Assembly: GCF_003606325.2 (NCBI RefSeq)
Contig: NZ_CP031843.2
Span: forward strand, 1,116,001-1,180,000
Direction: 5' to 3'
DNA length: 64,000 nt
Source: Bartonella kosoyi
Lineage (GTDB): Bacteria > Pseudomonadota > Alphaproteobacteria > Rhizobiales > Rhizobiaceae
The translations under genes were made by a program, and so were the position numbers. Of the stretch, positions 57,225 to 64,000 are shown in pieces. The notes beneath the pieces are model-generated. The model was not told where the DNA came from, did no database searches, and saw only the letters and a list, made by a program, of their open reading frames with translations. Within the stretch, counting starts at the first letter, position 1, and every line of letters begins with the position of its first letter.

Positions 57225-58736
57225 ATGTTAAAAAAAACTTTCTTTAAAACATTTGTCGCAGTAAGTTTTTCCGCAGTATTGGAGAGTGCACTGTTTTTTA
57301 GTGGATGTACAGCAAGCTTATGGACGACAAAGGCTCATGCAAGTTCTGTATTTACTTCGTTAGTGCAACAACAGGGATTTGCAGATATCGTTGCTCAAGT
57401 GAAACCAGCGGTTGTTGCGGTGCAAGTAAAGAGCAATAAAAAGAAAGAAGATTGGTTCTTTAGCAACTTTTTTAGTGGTCCAGGGATTGATCAATTACCC
57501 GATCAACATCCTTTAAAAAGGCTTTTTAAAGAGTTTTATGATTTTGATAAGCCTAAAAATAAATTTCCCCATCATTCACAAAGACTCCGTCCTATCGCTT
57601 TTGGATCGGGTTTTTTTATTTCGTCTGATGGTTACATTGTAACCAATGATCACGTGATTTCTGAAGGCACAAGTTATTCTGTCGTTCTTGATGATGGTAC
57701 AGAATTGAATGCAAAGCTCATTGGGAAAGATCCAAAAACTGACCTTGCAGTCCTAAAAGTAAATGACAAAAGAAAATTTTCCTATGTTGATTTTGGAGAT
57801 GATTCAAAGCTTCGCGTTGGTGATTGGGTTGTTGCTATTGGTAATCCATTTGGCCTTGGTGGAACTGTGACAGCAGGGATTGTTTCGGCCCGTGGACGAG
57901 ATATTGGTACCAGTAGTTATGATGATTTTATTCAAATTGATGCTGCTGTTAATAGAGGAAATTCCGGAGGTCCAACTTTTGATTTGAATGGCAAAGTTGT
58001 TGGCGTTAATACAGCGATTTTTTCTCCTTCAGGAGGGAATGTGGGGATCGCTTTTGCTATTCCGGCAGGGACAGCGAAACAGGTTGTGCAACAACTTATC
58101 GAAAAAGGTTCAGTTCAACGTGGTTGGCTTGGAGTTATGATTCAACCAGTAACGAAAGAAATTTCTGATTCGATAGGTTTGCAAGAAGCGAAAGGTGCTT
58201 TGGTTACGGATCCATTAAAAGGACCAGCAGCAAAGGCTGGTATCAAGGCAGGTGATGTCATTATTTCAGTAAATGATGAGAAAATTAATGATTCTCGTGA
58301 CTTGGCAAAGCGTATTGCAAATATGAGTCCGGAAGACACCGTGACTTTAGGGATTTTGAGATCCGGTAAGGAGGAAAAGATCAAAGTTAAACTTGCTGCA
58401 ATGCCTGAAGATGAAGGGAAGAAAGAAAGTTCAAAATATTTAAATGAACGTGGTGATTCAGATGAAACATTGGAAGATTATGGGTTAATTGTTTCTCCTT
58501 CTGACGATGGCTTAGGATTGGTTGTAACAGATGTGGATTCGGATTCAGATGCTGCAGATAAGGGAATCCGCCCAGGTGATGTCATTGTAACAGTGAATAA
58601 TAAATCTGTTAAAAAAACCTCTGATATTACTGATGCAATCAAGAATGCCCAAAAACTAGGGCGAAAAGCTATTCTCCTACAAGTGCGAACAAATGATCAA
58701 AATCGTTTTGTCGCTCTTCCAATTTTCAAAAAATAG
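57225..58736 (+). CDS. degP: Periplasmic serine protease DegP/HtrA (Do family)
   Basis: A 503-residue protease-chaperone. A signal segment (FVAVSFSAVLESALFFSG) precedes the trypsin-like domain with catalytic His in YIVTNDHVIS, Asp in PKTDLAVLKV and Ser in VNRGNSGGPTF. PDZ1 begins around GWLGVMIQPVTKEI and PDZ2 around YGLIVSPSDDGLGLVVTDVD. It degrades misfolded envelope proteins and helps survival in host cells in related bacteria. In rhizobia degP follows cycHJKL, as here. A hairpin follows the gene. Confidence 0.95.
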   Translation: MLKKTFFKTFVAVSFSAVLESALFFSGCTASLWTTKAHASSVFTSLVQQQGFADIVAQVKPAVVAVQVKSNKKKEDWFFSNFFSGPGIDQLPDQHPLKRLFKEFYDFDKPKNKFPHHSQRLRPIAFGSGFFISSDGYIVTNDHVISEGTSYSVVLDDGTELNAKLIGKDPKTDLAVLKVNDKRKFSYVDFGDDSKLRVGDWVVAIGNPFGLGGTVTAGIVSARGRDIGTSSYDDFIQIDAAVNRGNSGGPTFDLNGKVVGVNTAIFSPSGGNVGIAFAIPAGTAKQVVQQLIEKGSVQRGWLGVMIQPVTKEISDSIGLQEAKGALVTDPLKGPAAKAGIKAGDVIISVNDEKINDSRDLAKRIANMSPEDTVTLGILRSGKEEKIKVKLAAMPEDEGKKESSKYLNERGDSDETLEDYGLIVSPSDDGLGLVVTDVDSDSDAADKGIRPGDVIVTVNNKSVKKTSDITDAIKNAQKLGRKAILLQVRTNDQNRFVALPIFKK

Positions 58737-58752
58737 CACTTTATGATGAGTG

Positions 58753-58779
58753 GGACAGAGATTTTGTAGATTTCTGTCC
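58753..58779 (+). terminator. Hairpin after degP
   Basis: GGACAGA pairs with TCTGTCC over seven base pairs around a 13-base loop in which further A-T pairs are possible. It lies 17 bases after the degP stop. There is no clear T-run, so it may be a weak terminator or an mRNA 3' stabiliser ahead of the next regulator gene. Confidence 0.4.
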
Positions 58780-58817
58780 TACAATGCAATTTTATAAAAA
58801 TAACGGAGATGTGTTTT

Positions 58818-59504
58818 ATGAAAATACTCGTTATCGAAGATGATCGTGAAACAGGACGTTATCTCGAAAAAGCTTTTTCGGAGGTCGGGCATTCCGTTGA
58901 TGTTGCCTATGATGGTGATACGGGATACGCTTTAGCTGAAACAGAAAATTATGATGTTATGGTTGTTGATCGAATGCTTTTGCATCGTGATGGGCTTTCT
59001 ATTATTTCACAATTGCGTGCTAAAGGCAATGAAACACCCGTTCTCATTCTTTCAGCTTTAGGGCAAGTCAATGATCGTGTGACGGGTTTGCGTGCAGGAG
59101 CGGATGATTATTTGACAAAGCCTTATGCTTTTTCTGAACTTCTTGCGCGTGTTGAAGTATTACAACGGCGGAAGAATCCTAAAGAAGCAGAAACTGTTTA
59201 TTGCGTAAGCAATCTTGAGCTTGATCGGTTAGCCCATACGGTAAAACGGGGTGATAAAAACATTCTATTGCAACCACGTGAGTTTCGTCTCCTTGAATAT
59301 TTAATGCGCTATGCGGGGCAGGTTGTTACACGCACGATGCTTTTGGAAAATGTTTGGGATTATCATTTTGATCCGCAAACAAATGTCATTGATGTTCATA
59401 TATCGCGCTTGAGAGCCAAAATTGAAAAAGACTTTGATGTTCCACTTCTTCATACGGTGCGTGGTGCTGGATATATGCTGAAAGCACCAGATAACAAAGC
59501 ATGA
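58818..59504 (+). CDS. OmpR-family response regulator (second two-component system)
   Basis: A 228-residue regulator starting MKILVIEDDRETGRYLEKAF. D51 in VMVVDRMLLHRDG is the phosphorylation site, and the lysine is in DDYLTKPYAF. The winged-helix output domain has LLQPREFRLLEYLMRYAG, NVIDVHISRLRAKI and RGAGYML. The ATG at 58818 sits nine bases after a GGAG motif; the ATG at 58809 would overlap that motif. It is coupled to the kinase by an ATGA overlap. The pair lies between degP and glnE, as in other rhizobia. Its signal is unknown. Confidence 0.9.
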   Translation: MKILVIEDDRETGRYLEKAFSEVGHSVDVAYDGDTGYALAETENYDVMVVDRMLLHRDGLSIISQLRAKGNETPVLILSALGQVNDRVTGLRAGADDYLTKPYAFSELLARVEVLQRRKNPKEAETVYCVSNLELDRLAHTVKRGDKNILLQPREFRLLEYLMRYAGQVVTRTMLLENVWDYHFDPQTNVIDVHISRLRAKIEKDFDVPLLHTVRGAGYMLKAPDNKA

Positions 59505-60883
59505 ATCGTTTGATTAATATAATGCGCACGACTGCGCTAAGGCTTTCAGCACTTTACATTTTATTGTTTGGATTGGTGGCAACAGGTCTTTCTATTTATA
59601 TGACAGCATTTTCTGCTTCACTGTTAAAAGAGCAGACTGAACAGGCTTTACATGAAGAATTAAAGTATATTGAAAATGCTTATAATTATGGGGGGCTTTC
59701 TTTATTAATGCGTACGATAGATTATCGTTCAAGGCAACCTGGGGCATTTCTTTATCTTGTTACGGATCCTATGGGGCGTATCTTAGCAGGCAATGTAGCA
59801 CGTATTGAATTAGGTCTTTTGCGACAGAATGGTTTTATTTCTACTTCCTTTTTGTATTCCCGTTTTGGAGAACATGGCAAAACAAGTGAACATCGCGCTT
59901 TAGCGGTTGTTTTTGATTTACCTAATGCTATGAAGATTCTTATAGGACGCGATTTGGATGAGCCCGAACGTTTTGCGGCGGTTATTCGTAAAGCTGTAAT
60001 CATAGCACTTGCTGCAATGGTGGGAGGTGCTTTACTCATATGGTTTTTTGTTGGCAGAAGAGCTTTACAAAGAATTGATCAGGTAACAGCGGCATCACGA
60101 CGCTTGATGGATGGTGATTTCAGTGGGCGTTTACCGGTTTCTGGGGTAGGTGATGAGTTTGATCGATTATCAACAAATCTTAATGTGATGTTAGACCGCA
60201 TTGAAGAGTTAAATATTGGTTTACGTCAAGTATCAGATAATATTGCTCATGATCTGAAAACACCGTTAACGCGTCTTAGAAATCGTGCTGAAGAAGCGCT
60301 TACGAGAAACAAGACAAAGCTTGAATATCGTCAGGTTCTTGAGAGTGTTATTGCTGAATCAGATCAACTGATTCGTACATTTAATGCGATTTTAATGATT
60401 TCGCGCATTGAAGCAAGCAGTGCAATTGAGCATCTTGAGATGATGAATATGAAACTGATCCTTGAAGATGCTGTTGAGCTTTACGAACCTTTTGCTGAAG
60501 AGTCAGGTGTTTTACTTCAGTTAGGAGATATCTTTGATAAAGAGCTTAAATTAAATCGTGAGCTTGTTGCGCAAACAATTTTTAATCTTATCGATAATGC
60601 GATTAAATATGCATCTAAAGATGGAGGGAAAGCGAAGGTTTGCTTATCAATGGAATATCGTGATGAACATTTATTAGTTATTGTAAGCGATAATGGTCCA
60701 GGAATAGCAGAGGATAAACGTGAAAAAGTAACAGAACGATTTGTTCGTCTTGAAGAAAGCCGTACACAACCTGGTTTTGGGATTGGTTTAAGTATAGCAA
60801 AAGCAGTTATGAAGTTACACGGGGGTGAATTGTTACTTGAAAATGCAAATCCAGGACTTAGAGCTGTTTTGTTATTTCCTTAA
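59501..60883 (+). CDS. Sensor histidine kinase (second two-component system)
   Basis: A 460-residue membrane kinase. Helices at about 18-38 and 165-185 flank a periplasmic domain of about 125 residues. A HAMP domain follows (RIDQVTAASRRLMDGDFSGR), then the phospho-acceptor His250 in DNIAHDLKTPLTRL and the ATPase domain (TIFNLIDNAIKYAS, VSDNGPGIAEDKR, GFGIGLSIAKAVM). It pairs with the overlapping upstream regulator. No ligand can be predicted. glnE follows 56 bp downstream. Confidence 0.9.
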   Translation: MNRLINIMRTTALRLSALYILLFGLVATGLSIYMTAFSASLLKEQTEQALHEELKYIENAYNYGGLSLLMRTIDYRSRQPGAFLYLVTDPMGRILAGNVARIELGLLRQNGFISTSFLYSRFGEHGKTSEHRALAVVFDLPNAMKILIGRDLDEPERFAAVIRKAVIIALAAMVGGALLIWFFVGRRALQRIDQVTAASRRLMDGDFSGRLPVSGVGDEFDRLSTNLNVMLDRIEELNIGLRQVSDNIAHDLKTPLTRLRNRAEEALTRNKTKLEYRQVLESVIAESDQLIRTFNAILMISRIEASSAIEHLEMMNMKLILEDAVELYEPFAEESGVLLQLGDIFDKELKLNRELVAQTIFNLIDNAIKYASKDGGKAKVCLSMEYRDEHLLVIVSDNGPGIAEDKREKVTERFVRLEESRTQPGFGIGLSIAKAVMKLHGGELLLENANPGLRAVLLFP

Positions 60884-60957
60884 GATATTTTTCACTTTTT
60901 TCTTTTCACACGGAACGACTATTTTAAAAGTATAATGCAATGGATAAGGAAGGCAAA

Positions 60958-63903
60958 ATGCTTTTCAAGGGAGATCAGACGAAACAAGCTTTTTTAAAAA
61001 CACAGCTTCTCCCTTTATGCCCTCTCAATGAAAGTGGTTCCCAATGGTTAAAAGATATAAAAGAACAAGCGAGGAAAGAAGGTTTAGAACCGCTTGTTTC
61101 CATCATTTCAGAGAATGGAACGCAGATTAATTTTATCCGTTCAGTTATGACCTTATCTCCTTTTTTGCGTGATGTTTTAATTGCCAATCCATCATATCTT
61201 AGTCCTTTATTGTATGTTGATATAGAAACAAGGATAAGCGAAATTATCGATGATATTACGGTTATTGATCAGGATAAATCTATCAATGAAACTTCATTGA
61301 TGGCTGCTTTAAGGCGCAAAAAACGAGAGGTGCATGTCCTCATTGCTTTAGCTGATTTGAGTGGTGTTTTTACTTACGAAGTTTCATGTGCTTGGTTGAC
61401 ACGTTTGGGTGAAGCGGCATTAGGTGTAGCATTGCGTTTTCTCTTAAGAGAAGCCCATGATCATGGTAAGATCAATTTGTTGAGTCGCGAGAATCCAGAA
61501 AAAGATTGTGGTTTAATCATTTTGGGGATGGGAAAATTAGGAGCAGGAGAACTTAATTATTCTTCTGATATTGATCTTATTGTTTTCATTGATGAAACGT
61601 CCCCTCATATTGGTAATCTTTCTGAAAGTGTCGACGTATTTTCTAAAATGGTACGCCGATTAATCCGTATCATTCAAGAGCGCACTGCGGAAGGATATGT
61701 TTTTCGTCTTGATTTTCGTCTTCGTCCAGATCCAGGATCAACACCTTTGGCTTTACCAGTAAGGACTGCCTTGCGTTATTACGAAGGGCGTGGACAAAAT
61801 TGGGAACGAGCCGCTATGATTAAAGCACGTCCAGTGGCCGGCGATAAGAGAGCAGGCTTTCACTTTCTTAAAGAGCTTTTTCCCTATGTGTGGCGAAAAT
61901 ATTTAGACTATGCTGCGATTGCTGATATTCATTCGATCAAACGTCAAATTCATGCGCATAAAAGTTACGATCAAATTGCGGCTTATGGCCATAATATAAA
62001 GTTAGGTCGTGGTGGTATTCGTGAAATTGAGTTTTTTGTCCAGACACAACAACTTATTGCTGGTGGACGTTTTCCTCAATTACGTGGACGTCAGACAGTT
62101 GCAATGTTAGCAGAACTTCATACGCTTGGTTGGATTAGTGAGGAAACGAGAGATAGTCTTATAAAAAGTTATGCTTTTCTAAGAAATGTGGAACATCGTA
62201 TTCAGATGCTTGCGGATGAACAAACGCATCTTCTTCCAAATGATATTTCTCAATTCACAAGTATTGCTTATTTAATGGGCTATCAAGACAGGAGCAGTTT
62301 TATCCGTGATTTATTAAAAACACTTCAGGTTGTTGAAAAACACTATGCAGCACTGTTTGAGAATGAACAAGAACTCGGTTTAGAAACTGGCAATTTAGTT
62401 TTTACAGGAGAAAGAGATGATCCGGAGACATTAATAACATTAAGCCGTTTAGGTTTTGAAAGAGCGAGTGATATTTGTCGTATTATGCGCACCCTCCATT
62501 GTGGTCGTTATAAAGCAACGCAATCCGCTGAAGCGCGTGAGAGATTAACAGAATTAACACCAGCTCTTTTGAAAGCTTTTGGTGCAACAAAACGAGCTGA
62601 TGAGGCGATGTTGCGTTTTGATCGTTTTTTACAGGGCTTACCCTCAGGAATTCAGCTTTTTAGTCTTTTGCAGTCTAATCCCTCCCTTTTAGATATGCTT
62701 GTCTTGATCATGGGGGCTGCGCCACGTCTTGCGGAAATCATTACACGCAGATCTCATGTTTTTGATGGAATGTTAGATCCTAATATTCTTTCAGAATTGC
62801 CGACAAAAACCTATTTAGAAAAACGGCTTGAATATTTTCTTGAAGATGTTTCCTCTTATGAGAACATTCTGGACCATTTAAGGATTTTTGCAGATGAGCA
62901 ACGTTTTTTGATTGGTATTCGAATTTTGAATGGTACAATTACAGGAGAAAGAGCAGGTTTTGCTTTTACTGCGCTTGCTGATCTTATGATTACAAAAACA
63001 TTTTCTGCCATTCAAGAGGAGTTCTCTCGTCTTCATGGCTGTATTAAAGGGGGGCGTGTTGGCATATTGGGAATGGGAAAGCTTGGAAGTCGTGAATTAA
63101 CAGCCGGTTCGGATGTTGATATCATGTTGCTTTATGAACACGATGATGGTGCAGAAATATCTGATGGAGAAAAGCCTCTTTACATCTCTCAATATTATAC
63201 GCGTTTAGCACAGCGTTTTGTTTCTGCTTTATCTACCCTTACAAGCCAAGGTGTTCTTTATACCGTTGACTTAAGGTTACGTCCCTTAGGCAATAAAGGA
63301 CCTGTTGCTGTTTCTTTTCCATTTTTTAAAAAATATTATCGTCAAGAAGCATGGATATGGGAATATCTTGCTTTAACAAGGGCTCGAGGTATTACAGGAG
63401 ATCCTGATTTTTTACAAAAACTAGAAAATGAAGTGTGTACAATTATTGCTCTTTCTCGTAATAAGAACGAAGTTGCAAAAGAAGTATATGAAATGCGCTC
63501 TTTGATTGCAAAAGAAAAGCCGCCAAAAAATCAATGGGATTTTAAAACGATGTCTGGTGGCATTGTCGATTTGGAGTTTATCGCTCAATTTTCTCTTATT
63601 ACGCATGTCATTGAGTTTCAAATTGGGGCGACGACAGTCGATATTTTAGATCACTTACCAAGTAGTTTTCTTAATCAGTCATGTATTGCTGATTTACATT
63701 ATGCCTATCGTCTCTATACAAATTTGAGTCAAATTATACGGCTTTGCTTAAGTGATCCCCTTGATCCCAATGATATGCCACCTGGATTAAGTGACCTTTT
63801 GTTAAAGAGCGTTGGGGAACCTGATTTGCTTCGTGTTGAAAAATTAATTGCAGAAACTGGGCAATTGGTCTGTTCAATTTTTACAAAAATTATAAAATAT
63901 TAA
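60958..63903 (+). CDS. glnE: Bifunctional glutamine synthetase adenylyltransferase / deadenylase
   Basis: A protein of 981 residues that adenylylates and deadenylylates glutamine synthetase in response to nitrogen status via PII. Two nucleotidyltransferase domains are clear: LGMGKLGAGELNYSSDIDLI in the N-terminal half and LGMGKLGSRELTAGSDVDIM in the C-terminal half, each with the G-x-S/D-x-D-x-D metal site. NIKLGRGGIREIEFFVQTQQ and KTMSGGIVDLEFIAQF are further GlnE motifs. I prefer the ATG at 60958, which follows AAGGAAGG; an ATG at 60940 would add six residues. The gene is complete, ending 97 bases before the window edge. Confidence 0.95.
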   Translation: MLFKGDQTKQAFLKTQLLPLCPLNESGSQWLKDIKEQARKEGLEPLVSIISENGTQINFIRSVMTLSPFLRDVLIANPSYLSPLLYVDIETRISEIIDDITVIDQDKSINETSLMAALRRKKREVHVLIALADLSGVFTYEVSCAWLTRLGEAALGVALRFLLREAHDHGKINLLSRENPEKDCGLIILGMGKLGAGELNYSSDIDLIVFIDETSPHIGNLSESVDVFSKMVRRLIRIIQERTAEGYVFRLDFRLRPDPGSTPLALPVRTALRYYEGRGQNWERAAMIKARPVAGDKRAGFHFLKELFPYVWRKYLDYAAIADIHSIKRQIHAHKSYDQIAAYGHNIKLGRGGIREIEFFVQTQQLIAGGRFPQLRGRQTVAMLAELHTLGWISEETRDSLIKSYAFLRNVEHRIQMLADEQTHLLPNDISQFTSIAYLMGYQDRSSFIRDLLKTLQVVEKHYAALFENEQELGLETGNLVFTGERDDPETLITLSRLGFERASDICRIMRTLHCGRYKATQSAEARERLTELTPALLKAFGATKRADEAMLRFDRFLQGLPSGIQLFSLLQSNPSLLDMLVLIMGAAPRLAEIITRRSHVFDGMLDPNILSELPTKTYLEKRLEYFLEDVSSYENILDHLRIFADEQRFLIGIRILNGTITGERAGFAFTALADLMITKTFSAIQEEFSRLHGCIKGGRVGILGMGKLGSRELTAGSDVDIMLLYEHDDGAEISDGEKPLYISQYYTRLAQRFVSALSTLTSQGVLYTVDLRLRPLGNKGPVAVSFPFFKKYYRQEAWIWEYLALTRARGITGDPDFLQKLENEVCTIIALSRNKNEVAKEVYEMRSLIAKEKPPKNQWDFKTMSGGIVDLEFIAQFSLITHVIEFQIGATTVDILDHLPSSFLNQSCIADLHYAYRLYTNLSQIIRLCLSDPLDPNDMPPGLSDLLLKSVGEPDLLRVEKLIAETGQLVCSIFTKIIKY

Positions 63904-64000
63904 ATATCTTTTATAATGCTTTTATGAAAGTATTGAATGTAATTTCAGATAAAAACTAAACGGATATTATAGAATAATAAAAACTGTTCATTCCCTTTTT

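Overview
This window is chromosomal DNA of an alphaproteobacterium of the Rhizobiales. I infer the genus Bartonella from the very AT-rich intergenic DNA, an IalB-type invasion protein, CcrM, MucR, the FeuN/P/Q plus cycHJKL (ccmIEFH) order, and large decayed spacers beside otherwise conserved rhizobial gene order. The species cannot be decided from the sequence. There are no rRNA genes, CRISPR arrays, recognisable transposases or intact prophage; the only tRNA is tRNA-Gln(UUG).

Layout. 1-9.6 kb is housekeeping: the tail of a TlyA methyltransferase, an RNA m5U methyltransferase, tldD, an IalB-family gene, ctaB (without its usual cox neighbours), ispH-thrB-rnhA, a DsbD-N-like protein and a YqgE protein. 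10-16 kb holds a large membrane PAS/GGDEF/EAL protein with degenerate active sites and a nine-base G/C run, then an M16 peptidase and thrC. 16.6-20.1 kb is accessory: three tandem paralogous small exported proteins, then about 2 kb of decayed AT-rich DNA. 20.1-28.4 kb: a HAD phosphatase, ccrM, mutY, a DciA-like gene, a DsbA-like gene and ppdK. 28.4-34.4 kb is gene-poor, with a peptidoglycan-binding-domain protein, a DUF5330-like protein, sufE and mucR. 34.4-37.2 kb: protease II and sodB.

38-44.6 kb is the most unusual part. Next to tRNA-Gln lie a HlyC-type lysine acyltransferase, an HlyD adaptor and an HlyB-type ABC transporter that carries a one-base frameshift. Reading away from them is an array of tiny genes: one intact Gly/Ala-rich bacteriocin-like peptide, two decayed copies of it, and five small two-helix immunity-like membrane proteins, two of them frameshifted. 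No large RTX toxin is present, so I infer that the small peptides are or were the substrates of the acyltransferase and exporter.

45-64 kb returns to conserved rhizobial chromosome: a DUF1499 protein, DUF1254 and DUF1214 proteins with a bifunctional penicillin-binding protein, the feuN-feuP-feuQ regulators, cytochrome c maturation (ccmI, E, F, H), degP, a second two-component pair and glnE.

A dispersed repeat of about 290-340 bp (five fuller copies plus three partial or degenerate ones, both orientations) sits in the larger spacers and accounts for much of the non-coding DNA.
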